Below, one piece after another: positions 15,035 to 23,109 of a stretch of 28,049 nucleotides of DNA (the stretch's first letter is position 1; every line of letters starts with the position of its first letter). A model generated the notes under the pieces. The model saw nothing but the letters and a program-made list of their open reading frames with translations, was not told the DNA's origin and did no database searches. Origin of the DNA: Lactobacillaceae bacterium. GTDB lineage: Bacteria; Bacillota; Bacilli; Lactobacillales; Lactobacillaceae. The stretch lies in assembly GCA_031282325.1 (NCBI GenBank), contig JAITDY010000059.1, positions 1-28,049 of the forward strand. Direction: 5' to 3'. Both the position numbers and the translations under genes were made by a program.

Positions 15035-15364
15035 TTATTTGTGAAGTTCATTATATTCATTGCCCCATGTCACCATGCTATTGACAATTGGGAGTAATGT
15101 TTTACCAAAATTAGTTAGTGAGTATTCTGTCTTAATTGGCACAGTCTCATAGATTTTCTTACTGATGACATTGTCTGTCACCAATTCGGATAATTGACGT
15201 GCCAGCATTCTTCTAGAAACATAAGGCAATTTCCTTTGTAAATCGGAAAAACGTAATGTTTGTGTCGATAAGTGATATAAAATAACCGACTTCCATTTTC
15301 CATCAATAAACTGCAATGTTGTTTGCACAGGACAACCTGGTGCACAATCAAATTTTGTAATCAT
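15035..15364 (-). CDS. HxlR-family (MarR-like) transcriptional regulator, probable thiol redox sensor
   Basis: This 109-aa winged-helix protein has the HxlR core from FIDGKWKSVILYHL through LRFSDLQRKLPYVSRRMLARQL to a TEYSLTNFGKTLLPI wing. C7 lies in FDCAPGCPVQ, the position of the conserved N-terminal redox cysteine of YodB/HypR/CatR-type members; a second Cys (C11) sits four residues later. Such proteins sense quinones, diamide or hypochlorite and repress an adjacent reductase gene. Here the divergent neighbour is a quinone-reductase-like dehydrogenase, and an inverted repeat lies between them. Control of that operon is therefore a well-supported inference. Confidence 0.88.
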   Translation of the reverse strand: MITKFDCAPGCPVQTTLQFIDGKWKSVILYHLSTQTLRFSDLQRKLPYVSRRMLARQLSELVTDNVISKKIYETVPIKTEYSLTNFGKTLLPIVNSMVTWGNEYNELHK

Positions 15365-15427
15365 CCTAATAACACCCCTTACTATAATATAACTTTAGAC
15401 GTTATATTTTTAATTAGCAATGGGACA

Positions 15428-15449
15428 TTTTTGTCACTAGGGACAAAAA
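15428..15449. promoter_or_regulatory. Inverted-repeat operator candidate for the HxlR regulator
   Basis: TTTTTGTC (15428-15435) and GACAAAAA (15442-15449) form perfect 8-bp arms around a 6-bp spacer, 54 bp before the dehydrogenase start. A neighbouring GACA...TGTC half-repeat (15424-15435) overlaps it. Location and symmetry suit a dimeric winged-helix repressor. Confidence 0.55.
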
Positions 15450-15505
15450 AGACACGTCTTCCAAAAATTAATTAAAGGATTATCATTGTTTGTGGAGGTG
15501 CAATG

Positions 15506-16552
15506 ATGGCAAATGAAACAAAAATGGAAGCTATTGGATTTCAAGAGCACTTACCAATTTCAAGTGCGAATAGTTTTCAAAAATATACTGTGCCTGTTCC
15601 AAAAATTGGTAGCCATGATCTATTAGTTCGTGTTAATGGTGTTTCCGTCAATCCTGTTGACACATTTGTGCGTGGCGGTGGTAGAAGAGGCATGCTAAAG
15701 CAACCTAAAATTATTGGATGGGATGCGGTTGGCATTGTCGAAGAAATTGGTGCGGAAGTCACTCTATTTAATAAAGGTGACCGCGTTTATTATGCGGGCG
15801 AATTTAATCGCCAAGGATCAGATGCACAATATCAGGCAGTTGACGAACGAATTGTCGGACACGCACCAAAGAACTTAGATGATTCTGATGCAGCGGGAAT
15901 CCCACTAACCGCCCTAACTGCTTATGAATCATTGTTTGAACAACTGCCGATCAGCTTGACGGATAAGGCCAAAAATACAGATAAAACAATTTTGATTATT
16001 AACGGCGCTGGTGGTGTTGGGTCATTGGCAGTGCAAATGGCACACTATGCTGGGCTTAAAGTCATTGCCACAGCTTCTCGACCAGACACAGAGGCTTGGG
16101 TAAGAAAAATGGGTGCAGACGAAGTGGTCAATCATCGTAACGACTTGGTTAAAGAAGTACATGGACTGGGCATTAAATTTGTCGACTACATTTTAAATTT
16201 AAAAGATTTAGATGGTCACTGGACAGAAATTGCTCAGTTGATTAAGCCACAGGGGCATGTGGCGGCGACGACTGAAAACCACCATGGTATTGATTTACAA
16301 CAATTAACCAAAAAGATGGTCACGTTTGCGTGGGAGTGGATGTATAGCAAAGCATATTACAAAACACCCAATATGATGACGCAGCATGAGATATTAGAGA
16401 AAGTTGCCCAGTGGCTAGATAATGGTACTTTGCAGAGCACCGTTACAAAAAAATACGAGCAGATCACCAGTCATAATTTACAGCGAGCTCATGCCGATGT
16501 TGAATCAGGCCATATGATAGGCAAAGTCACACTCTATGGAGAGTGGCAATAA
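15506..16552 (+). CDS. Zinc-type alcohol dehydrogenase-like/quinone oxidoreductase (MDR superfamily)
   Basis: The 348-aa medium-chain dehydrogenase/reductase has a GroES-like N-domain (HDLLVRVNGVSVNPVDT, GWDAVGIVEEIG, GDRVYYAG) and a Rossmann domain with NGAGGVGSLAVQMA as the NADPH-binding turn. The cysteine cluster that binds structural zinc is absent, as usual in quinone-reductase-like members. It probably reduces quinones or reactive enones. GGAGGTG is ideally spaced from the second ATG (15506); the ATG at 15503 is too close. The next gene starts 2 bp after the stop, and HxlR is divergent upstream. Base composition looks less AT-rich than that of the chromosomal genes on either side. Confidence 0.9.
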   Translation: MANETKMEAIGFQEHLPISSANSFQKYTVPVPKIGSHDLLVRVNGVSVNPVDTFVRGGGRRGMLKQPKIIGWDAVGIVEEIGAEVTLFNKGDRVYYAGEFNRQGSDAQYQAVDERIVGHAPKNLDDSDAAGIPLTALTAYESLFEQLPISLTDKAKNTDKTILIINGAGGVGSLAVQMAHYAGLKVIATASRPDTEAWVRKMGADEVVNHRNDLVKEVHGLGIKFVDYILNLKDLDGHWTEIAQLIKPQGHVAATTENHHGIDLQQLTKKMVTFAWEWMYSKAYYKTPNMMTQHEILEKVAQWLDNGTLQSTVTKKYEQITSHNLQRAHADVESGHMIGKVTLYGEWQ

Positions 16553-16554
16553 CT

Positions 16555-18499
16555 ATGATTAATAATGATAGATATTATCGTAGGTATGCCGTTCCAGAGT
16601 CGGATGGTTATGTTGTTATCGAAACAGGCACACTCAAACGGGCAATCTTTAATAATCAAAAAGAGCTAGTTTATCGGTTTGTGGCGAAATTAGTTGAAGA
16701 ATCCGGTATGAATGATGATACCTATAGACAAGAAAGTGCTTGTCAACCAATTATTGATATCAAGTATAGTGAATTGGCCCAAGATTATGCGGAGAGAATT
16801 TTGGTAGCGCAAAAGATGTACGGGTCACCAAATTCTAACGCGATTATCGGCGAGTGGATTGATTTGTTAAAAGAAATTGCTTTAGAATCAGATATTTATC
16901 ATGTTTTTAAAGCATACTTGAAATTGCTAAAGTTAGTTAATAACTATTTAGCCCTTCTTGACACAAATACAACTGGTTTTTTTAGTTCTATGAATTTTCA
17001 TGGTCAATTAATTCTTGTTGGTCACATTAATCAGTGTCCTGAACTCGACTCAATTACACTAGATCATAATCAGGAACTCAAGCTACCGCGATTAAATAAT
17101 AATCAATTTTTGCAACTGACGAGTCAGTGTGTTAATCAAGAACGGCACAATGGTGTTTCACTCAATTTATTAGAATATATTGCCGTCCAAATCGCGTTTG
17201 CAATGATCTTACAGCGTGGTTTTACCGAGGCCTCCATTGTTCCTTGGGGCAATCCTGGTTTCCGTACTATTCAAACACAAGCTTCAATTACTGACCCTGG
17301 ACTAGGTCATATTACCGGTACTACCAGCAATATGACCTATATAAATGGTACAAATGTGCACATTGAGTATCTGGAGCGCGGTAAGGTTGAAGATCGTGAA
17401 TCGGTTGAGCCGTATCGTTTACCTGATTTGGCAACAATTGGGGAAGTTAAGTTAATGACGGGGAATGATACCTCCGTGTCGTCATACGTTGGGCGACCAA
17501 TGTTTGAAGACAGTTTTGACAACAGTTTCATTAAAACCGTCCACACAATGGTGGGAGTTATTTCAGCAATCTTCATGAATGGTTTGTCAGAATGCAAAAT
17601 TGCAATTGAGCGTATGACAGTGACACAGTCCATTAAATTTATGAAAGCAATTGCTGCAAACACGTTGCGCGATAGTAATTTACAAGTTTTGGCGGCTGCA
17701 TTCGATATTAATGTGCCAATCATTGACGATCGAGTGGAAACCATTCAGAAAATTTGGCCAAGCGCAAGTTGTTAAAGATAAGATGGCCATTGCTAGATTG
17801 GGCATTGAAATAACTAAATCAGCTTGTTTTGAAAAAGTCACCTTTGATGGGACTGCCAACAGCTACCCAAGTGTACCAATCATGGAACAATTGGGTTATC
17901 AAAATTCACTGAGCTTAGTTCACGAAGCTCATGAAAACGGACTATTAACCTATTTTTCTGCCGGCTTTAGATTTAAACATTTGCCAGATATTGTATTGAC
18001 AGGAACAGATGGTATTGGTTTAGGCGGTGCACAAATATTGCGTTTTATGGATAAACGCAACGGGTATCAGGGCCCATTTAAAAAATTACATGTCACCAAG
18101 ATTTTAAACATCAACAAGCAAACAGCCAATAGTGTCTTAGGTCGAGGTGCCCAATTATTAGTACAATTAGATCAAATGCATTTTGAGCAATCCCTACCGC
18201 TAGAATATGAATCAAAACGTGTGGACTTGTTTAATGCGATGTTCAAAAAAGATGAAGAAGCAGTGAAAATGATTATTAATTATTGTGATGAAATAGTTAA
18301 TTTACCAATGGATTTAAATCACCCACTAGCGGAAACAGTTCATCGTATAGTAATGTATGCTGATCGTAATAAGGCCTTTCAAAATGTACCAGAGAATGAA
18401 GTAATTAAATTAGAAGAACAAATTAACCAAGCGCTAGACTGTAGCGATTATGATACCGTCAGATACTTGGTCAACCAAATAAAGAATGAGGAAATATAA
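16555..18499 (+). pseudogene. Large uncharacterised protein (about 647 aa before damage), split by a +1 frameshift
   Basis: I do not recognise the family. The first frame runs from the ATG at 16555 to 17775. The second is coding from about 17750 to 18499. Removing one A from the AAAA at 17749-17752 joins ...RVETIQ to KFGQAQVVKDKMAIARLG without a break. The first half is mixed helical and has a glycine-rich stretch ITDPGLGHITGTTSNMTYIN. The second half contains LPDIVLTGTDGIGLGGAQIL, which resembles a phosphate- or nucleotide-binding Gly loop at the end of a beta strand, perhaps of a TIM barrel. The C-terminus is acidic and helical. No signal peptide or membrane segment. It is co-transcribed between a quinone-type reductase and a PEBP protein under probable HxlR control, suggesting a role in electrophile stress. 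Sequencing error at the A run is an alternative to real damage. Confidence 0.65.
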
Positions 18500-18500
18500 A

Positions 18501-19031
18501 ATGTCAAATCCAATGGATAATTTACAAAAAGTACAAAGTTTCAAATTAGTCTCAAACAACCTAAATGTGGAAGGTATGTTTGCAAAACAACAATACTCAG
18601 GCATGTTTGGTGTTGAAGGTGGTCAAGATGAGTCACCTGAATTATCTTGGTCTGGTGTACCAGTAGAAACAAAAAGTTTCACGTTAACTATGTATGATCC
18701 AGGTGCACCAACGCAGTCTGGTTTCTGGCACTGGGCCATGATGAATATTCCGGCGAATACACAATCATTAGTGGCTGGAGCCGGCGCTGCAAATAGTGAT
18801 AAACTTCCAGAAGGCACACTATTGATGCCTAACGATGCGCGAGCAAAGCAATATATTGGTGCTGCACCAGTAAAGGGAGATGCGCCTCATCATTATTACG
18901 TGACATTGACTGCCTTGGATGTTGCTAAGTTAGACATTCCTGATGATAGCACACCTGCGTTTATGAATTTCAATATGATTGGCCATGAATTAGGTCGTGC
19001 GGTATTAGAAATCAAAGCTGAAATTAAATAG
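18501..19031 (+). CDS. YbhB/YbcL-family PEBP-like protein
   Basis: The 176-aa protein belongs to the Raf-kinase-inhibitor/PEBP fold family as found in bacteria. The hallmarks are SPELSWSGVPVETKSFTL, MYDPGAPTQSGFWHW and APHHYYVTLTALD. GAAPVKGDAPHHY replaces the common GPxPPxGxHxY loop. The ATG at 18501 has GAGGAAA 6-7 nt upstream, inside the end of the preceding gene; an earlier ATG at 18486 lacks a ribosome site. Bacterial members have no settled biochemical role. It is the last gene of the reductase operon and is followed by a terminator. Confidence 0.9.
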   Translation: MSNPMDNLQKVQSFKLVSNNLNVEGMFAKQQYSGMFGVEGGQDESPELSWSGVPVETKSFTLTMYDPGAPTQSGFWHWAMMNIPANTQSLVAGAGAANSDKLPEGTLLMPNDARAKQYIGAAPVKGDAPHHYYVTLTALDVAKLDIPDDSTPAFMNFNMIGHELGRAVLEIKAEIK

Positions 19032-19039
19032 TTAAGATG

Positions 19040-19064
19040 AAAGTCGGTGTTTGCCGACTTTTTT
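19040..19064 (+). terminator. Intrinsic terminator of the reductase-PEBP operon
   Basis: The 8-bp stem AAAGTCGG/CCGACTTT has a TGTTTG loop and ends in six T, 9 bp after the PEBP stop codon. Confidence 0.85.
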
Positions 19065-19482
19065 AGATTATTATGGTGACAGCTCTCTTGTTAAATATGC
19101 ATTTTCTATTCGGTTTAGCTATCTTAGTTTTAATGATAATTATCTATGATAAGCATAAAAAGGTATGAGTAATGGGTCTTATCAATAAAAATAATAAGGA
19201 GTGTATGGTGCCAAGCGAATATGGAATATCATATCTGTTATCTTGATGATTGGCTTGTTTCATTTATTCTAAATTGAGAAAAATAAAGGGTGTACTGGGA
19301 AAAGAATAAATTTGCTAAAAATGCCGCTAGCCAAAAGCTTTAAAACGGTAGTGGCTGTATAAATGTTGGTAACTTATGTATAGTGCACTGTTTTTGATAA
19401 ATTATAGAGGTGAATAACAAAAGTGTGCCTTGAATTTATTAAAAATAATGTTTTAAAACAAAATAAAGTTGCGATAATGAGT
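19065..19482. other. Gene-poor stretch with short coding remnants upstream of the IS
   Basis: No supported gene. Two small frames look like gene scraps. One at 19097-19168 encodes MHFLFGLAILVLMIIIYDKH plus KKV, a single membrane helix with a basic tail but no ribosome site. The other at 19201-19272 begins with GTG next to AAGGA and gives a 23-residue hydrophobic peptide ending in SVILMIGLFHLF. Neither resembles a toxin I can name. Decay of a former membrane gene is the simplest reading. Confidence 0.4.
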
Positions 19483-19531
19483 AAAAACTCCCTATACTAC
19501 AAAAGAGTAATTTGAGGTATAGGGAGTTTTT
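19483..19531 (+). promoter_or_regulatory. Hairpin hiding the transposase ribosome-binding site
   Basis: AAAAACTCCCTATAC (19483-19497) pairs perfectly with GTATAGGGAGTTTTT (19517-19531). The transposase ATG is the very next base (19532), and its Shine-Dalgarno AGGGAG (19521-19526) lies inside the stem. Transcripts entering from outside would fold this hairpin and either terminate at the U run or be translated poorly. This is a self-control device known in principle for IS10 and IS50. Confidence 0.6.
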
Positions 19532-20706
19532 ATGTTTGATAAACGGAAATTTGTGGTGCAATGCCAAAAACAAAACACTAGGGCATTCTTGAAGAAGATT
19601 GAACAGCTTGATCATCATAAAACTTCAGAAATGCTAGCCAACGGTTATCGGTATGTTAAAACAACCATGCGAACGGTTGTTTTAACATTTGATGAAATAA
19701 CGTTTTCTCGCAAAGTATATATAAAAAAGGGGACTTTTCGTTACCAGGTTGATGAAGAATTAGGTTTAATTCCTTATGCGAGATATTCACAAGAATTATT
19801 ATTTGAACTAGCAGAAATGGCAACGAGATGTCATATCGTTCAGTAGCGATTGCAATAGGCAAATTAAGAAATATTGAAGTCACTAAAGATACGGTTTTTA
19901 AAGCGGTCAAATTAGTGACAAAACTCTATGATGAGCAAGAAGATCATCGTTACTTTAAAGATACAGAGCTAATAGAAAAAATAAAAGTGCCAACTATTTA
20001 TATCGAAGGCGATGGCATACAAGTTAAAACGCCACAAGATCAAGATAAGCGAACTGACATGGCACATTTTGTGATTCATGAGGGACAAAAACGGGTAGTT
20101 CGTAATCGGTTTATGTTAGAAAATAAATTTGAAATTATTGTGCAAGATAATCACACAGCTAGGGGAAAATTATTAGACTATTTGTATGACTATTATGACA
20201 TCAGTGCACAAACAAAGATTATTTCCAATTCTGATATGGGGCATGGCTATACACCGTATGTTTTTAAAGAGGTTGCAAAGGTGTTTAAAGCAAGGCATGA
20301 GCATTTTTGGGACAGTTATCACTTAAATCAACGTATTAATGATGAATATAAGAACGTGTCGGTAGAATTACGCGAACGATTGTATCGAGTAATCAAGCGT
20401 TATAACAAGGCAGAAACGGCGGCTGTTTTAGATACAACAGAATCACTGTTGACCGATGAGAGTGAGTTGGAAAAGTTTATAAAATTTAAAAAGAAACTTC
20501 TAGCAAATTTTTACTATACGAAGCCGGCATATTCGCGTGTCATAACGCATCATGGGATTGGTATCATGGAATCAGAAAATAGCAAGATTGCGTTTCGAAT
20601 GAAATACAGGGGTATGTACCGGTCGACCAGAGACGCAGTGACCATGGCAAAAATGATTATTAATACTAAACCAGATAACTTACAAGAATTATTTTTTGGT
20701 GAATAG
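19532..20706 (+). pseudogene. ISLre2-family (UPF0236) transposase, frameshifted
   Basis: Two consecutive frames make up one transposase. The first, 19532-19846, carries the family N-terminus (TVVLTFDEITFSRKVYIKKG, DEELGLIPYARYS). The second, from 19828, has VPTIYIEGDGIQVKT with a candidate catalytic Asp, then the SNSDMGHGYTPY and HFWDSYHLNQR motifs, and ends with the ESENSKIAFRMKYRGM region. The break lies at about 19820-19829, where a single missing base would restore ELAEMAT to SYRSVAIAIGKL. The sum, about 390 residues, is somewhat short, and a shifted frame after 20706 (LSEIKVSEYLGDEQPQAIVK) may be its former C-terminus. Programmed frameshifting is not typical of this family, so decay is preferred. 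Confidence 0.8.
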
Positions 20707-21110
20707 CGAAATCAGTATACTTATTATTATCTTATCATCGATTGTCAGAAATTAAAGTAAGTGAGTATTTAGGCGATGAGCAACCACAGGCTATTGTCAA
20801 GCGGACCGAATGGCGGTGGCACGTGCATCCATATCATTAATCCGCGATATTGATGACGATGAGATGTGGAGCAAAAAAGATTAGGCTTGTTTTAAGATAA
20901 ACACTAAGGTATTATAAAGGCACTAAAAAAGCTCACGAGCTTAAATCGAATTTTATGATATTGTCATCCGATGTACGTAATTTTTTTCAGAGATATAATT
21001 TATTTAGAAAAAACTAATAAACATAAAATAAGAAACATTTCTATTATTTTTCATAATAAAACGTTCTGTTGAGCGCTTAAATTTTTTATGATAATTTTCT
21101 TAATTTTTAT
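20707..21110. other. Gene-free right edge of the accessory island
   Basis: No intact gene. Between 20716 and 20883 coding-like fragments in two frames (LSEIKVSEYLGDEQPQAIVK; then AVARASISLIRDIDDDEMWS ending at a TAG) suggest one or two broken gene ends. A small stem, AAGCT/AGCTT around CGTG at 20930-20943 with an A run before it, could terminate minus-strand transcription. From about 20940 the DNA becomes very AT-rich, like the chromosome, so the island probably ends near 20890-20940. Confidence 0.5.
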
Positions 21111-22070
21111 TTAAATTTTAATAATTCCTTTTATAATAACTATTCCTAAAATCATTAAAATCACACCAATAATTTGGGTTAATTTAATATTCTTTTGCGG
21201 AGACTTAAAAAAGCCAAATTGCTGGACCACTGCAGCGCCAGTTATCGTTCCAATAATTCCTAGACTAATAGCTAATCCGGGACCAATTTTAGGAACCAAA
21301 AACGCAAGGGTAAAAACATAAATCGAACCTAAAATACCACCAATATATCCCCACCAAGGGATTTTAACAATATTTTCTTTTTCAGGAAAAATATTTTTTT
21401 CTTTAATAAAAGTAAATAATATAATTGCAATAGTTCCAAGAATAAAAGATATTAATGATGATTGAATGGCATTGCCTAATTGAATACCTAAATGACCATT
21501 TAATGCTTGTTGTATCGACGCAAACATCCCAGCAGCTATTCCCCAGATATGCCAAAAAGTAAATTGTATTTCACCCTCTTTTTCCTTCAATAGTAATTCA
21601 TTAGCAATTGTTTTAGAACTGCGGTTTGCTACTACGACAGCAACATATATTCCAAATAACAAAACAATTAAACCAACAATTCTACTAACAGTTAGTGGTA
21701 TTTTATTAACATAAAACAATCCAAATGTTTCAATAATTGTTGACATTAAAATCATTCCTAAAGTAGGCAATATTACCGTTTGTACTGCTCCTATTTTAGA
21801 AAACAAAAGCACATTGCTAGTTAAATAAAAAGCCCCAAATATTCCCCCAACCCAAATCCACCATGGCTGATTATAAGATAAAGCTTTATTTATGTTTGAA
21901 ATTAAATTTCCGCCACTTAAAATACTCACAACAAATAAAGTAATCGTCCCAACTGTAAAACTCAAAATACTGGCTTTGAATGGCGAATTTATTGTACTGC
22001 CTAATTTTGAATTAATTGGATTTTGCAATGCAAGAATAAACCCAGCAATAACTCCAATAACAAAAAACAT
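21111..22070 (-). CDS. DUF606/YdcZ-type DMT-superfamily transporter, tandem fusion
   Basis: The 319-aa protein consists of two homologous halves of about 150 residues, each with about five membrane helices. The halves share the NxxLG..I.S...SF..GT opening (ALQNPINSKLGSTINS and QQALNGHLGIQLGN) and the GG.fG..Y......p.iG end (GGIFGAFYLTSNVLLFSKIG and GGILGSIYVFTLAFLVPKIG). This is the YdcZ/DUF606 branch of the drug/metabolite transporters; many members have separate half-size subunits. Substrate unknown. AAGGAGAT precedes the ATG. It lies downstream of the sugar transferase, separated by a hairpin terminator. Confidence 0.85.
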   Translation of the reverse strand: MFFVIGVIAGFILALQNPINSKLGSTINSPFKASILSFTVGTITLFVVSILSGGNLISNINKALSYNQPWWIWVGGIFGAFYLTSNVLLFSKIGAVQTVILPTLGMILMSTIIETFGLFYVNKIPLTVSRIVGLIVLLFGIYVAVVVANRSSKTIANELLLKEKEGEIQFTFWHIWGIAAGMFASIQQALNGHLGIQLGNAIQSSLISFILGTIAIILFTFIKEKNIFPEKENIVKIPWWGYIGGILGSIYVFTLAFLVPKIGPGLAISLGIIGTITGAAVVQQFGFFKSPQKNIKLTQIIGVILMILGIVIIKGIIKI

Positions 22071-22091
22071 ATATAAAAAAATCTCCTTAAT

Positions 22092-22113
22092 AAAAAACTT
22101 ACAAATAGTAAGT
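22092..22113 (-). terminator. Intrinsic terminator after the sugar transferase
   Basis: On the minus strand ACTTAC-TATTT-GTAAGT is followed by six T, 12 bp after the stop codon and just ahead of the transporter ribosome site. The stem is short, so partial readthrough into the transporter is possible. Confidence 0.6.
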
Positions 22114-22124
22114 ATACACTTTTT

Positions 22125-22754
22125 TTAAAAAGCTCCCTTTCTTTCAAATACAGCTGCAATACTTTTAAAAACAATTATCCAGTCATAGAAAAAACCGATT
22201 TTATCTACATATTCTAAATCTAATTCAGCTCGTTCTGGATAAACAATATCGCTTCTTCCACTTGCTTGCCACAAGCCTAACATGCCAGGGCGAACGCTTA
22301 GAAGTTTATCTACATTATTTTTATAATTTTCTAATTCGGGATTAGTTATCGGCCTTGGCCCAACTATACTCATATCACCTTTTAAAACATTTAATAATTG
22401 AGGTAATTCATCTAAAGAAGTTCTGCGTAAAATTCTACCCCACTTTGTAACTCGTGGATCATTTCCAGCAGGAAATTTAAAATCGTTTTCAACAAATTTC
22501 TTATATTCTTCTGGATGAATATCAAAATAGGTATCTGAGTCGATTCTCATCGATCTGAATTTATACATTTTAAAATGTTTATTATTTTTCCCAACTCTTA
22601 CATGAGAATAAAATACCGGGGCTTTTGGATCAGTAATTTTTTGAATTAAAAAAAGCATCAAAAAAAGCCAAGATAAAAAAATCAATCCAACAATTGAACC
22701 TACAATATCTATTGTTCTTTTAAATGGCAAATAAGCTAACTGTTTTTTATTCAC
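22125..22754 (-). CDS. Bacterial sugar transferase (undecaprenyl-phosphate sugar-1-phosphate transferase)
   Basis: This is a monotopic WbaP/PglC-like enzyme that transfers a sugar 1-phosphate to undecaprenyl phosphate, the first step in building exopolysaccharide or glycoconjugates. Visible are the N-terminal membrane region (RTIDIVGSIVGLI), YKFRSM, DPRVTKWGRILRR, the catalytic TSLDELPQ, GDMSIVGPRP and RPGMLGLWQASGRS. It is short, about 209 residues, equal to the catalytic core without the extra N-terminal helices of WbaP. I chose the GTG at 22754: TATAAT lies 6 nt upstream, implying a leaderless message. A TTG at 22778 is in frame but lies inside the preceding terminator hairpin. No other polysaccharide genes are near. 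Confidence 0.85.
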   Translation of the reverse strand: MNKKQLAYLPFKRTIDIVGSIVGLIFLSWLFLMLFLIQKITDPKAPVFYSHVRVGKNNKHFKMYKFRSMRIDSDTYFDIHPEEYKKFVENDFKFPAGNDPRVTKWGRILRRTSLDELPQLLNVLKGDMSIVGPRPITNPELENYKNNVDKLLSVRPGMLGLWQASGRSDIVYPERAELDLEYVDKIGFFYDWIIVFKSIAAVFERKGAF

Positions 22755-22760
22755 TTTATA

Positions 22761-22766
22761 ATTATA
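22761..22766 (-). promoter_or_regulatory. -10 box of the sugar transferase (probable leaderless start)
   Basis: TATAAT on the minus strand is followed by TATAAA and then the GTG start. It directly abuts the T run of the upstream gene's terminator, an unusually compact terminator-promoter junction. Confidence 0.5.
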
Positions 22767-22770
22767 CAAA

Positions 22771-22800
22771 AATAGCAATTCTCAATAAAGAATTGCTATT
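22771..22800 (-). terminator. Intrinsic terminator of the small acidic protein gene
   Basis: A 12-bp perfect stem (AATAGCAATTCT 22771-22782 with AGAATTGCTATT 22789-22800) has a 6-nt loop and is followed on the minus strand by a T run, 8 bp after the stop codon. Confidence 0.8.
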
Positions 22801-22807
22801 AAAATAT

Positions 22808-23071
22808 TTATTTTTTATCGTCGTCTTTTCCACCGAATAATCCGCTAAATACATCTTTGGCCTTATCTGATAAGTCATCTAATTTTAAATTTTTAACTAG
22901 ATCGTCAAGATTTAATTTATCACTTAAGGACTCAACACCTTTTCCTGTGTTTTTAAGAAGTTCGGTTGCATTTTCTTTTAATTCGTCGGGGCTTAATTTC
23001 TCTAAAACATCTTTAGGTAACTTTTCTTTTAATGAATTGATGATTTGTTCGATTTGGTTTTCTTCAGCCAT
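22808..23071 (-). CDS. Small acidic helical protein of unknown function
   Basis: The 87-aa protein has no cysteine, no signal peptide and no membrane segment. It is rich in Lys, Glu, Asp and Leu. A short internal repeat, LNLDDL (53-58) and LKLDDL (62-67), is followed by a glycine hinge (FSGLFGG) and a charged tail (KDDDKK). An amphipathic helical bundle or a partner-binding peptide is likely. The gene is real: AAAAGGAG stands well spaced before the ATG, and a strong terminator follows the stop codon. It forms a unit of its own or with the metallo-hydrolase gene 38 bp upstream. Function unknown. Confidence 0.8.
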   Translation of the reverse strand: MAEENQIEQIINSLKEKLPKDVLEKLSPDELKENATELLKNTGKGVESLSDKLNLDDLVKNLKLDDLSDKAKDVFSGLFGGKDDDKK

Positions 23072-23109
23072 TATTAATAGCTCCTTTTAAATTTATTTTG
23101 CTCCCCTAT

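Larger units (their letters stand above)
19483..20706 (+). mobile_element. ISLre2-family insertion sequence, degenerate
   Basis: The element is recognised from its transposase (UPF0236/ISLre2 type). The left end near the 15-bp stem at 19483-19531 is preserved. No matching inverted copy of that end is visible to the right of the transposase, so the right end appears lost or altered; further coding-like DNA in shifted frames runs to about 20880. With a frameshifted transposase it is unlikely to move by itself. Confidence 0.65.

Noticed and set aside
19097..19168. Type I toxin-like peptide with one membrane helix
   Set aside because: No ribosome site, no antisense RNA promoter and no match to known toxin signatures; more likely a gene scrap.
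19532..19846. Programmed -1 frameshift in the transposase
   Set aside because: No slippery A-rich heptamer at the overlap; a single-base loss explains the break, and ISLre2 transposases are usually a single frame.
21065..21080. Catabolite-repression (cre) site around TTGAGCGCTTAA
   Set aside because: It fails at conserved positions of the cre consensus and lies downstream of genes on both sides.
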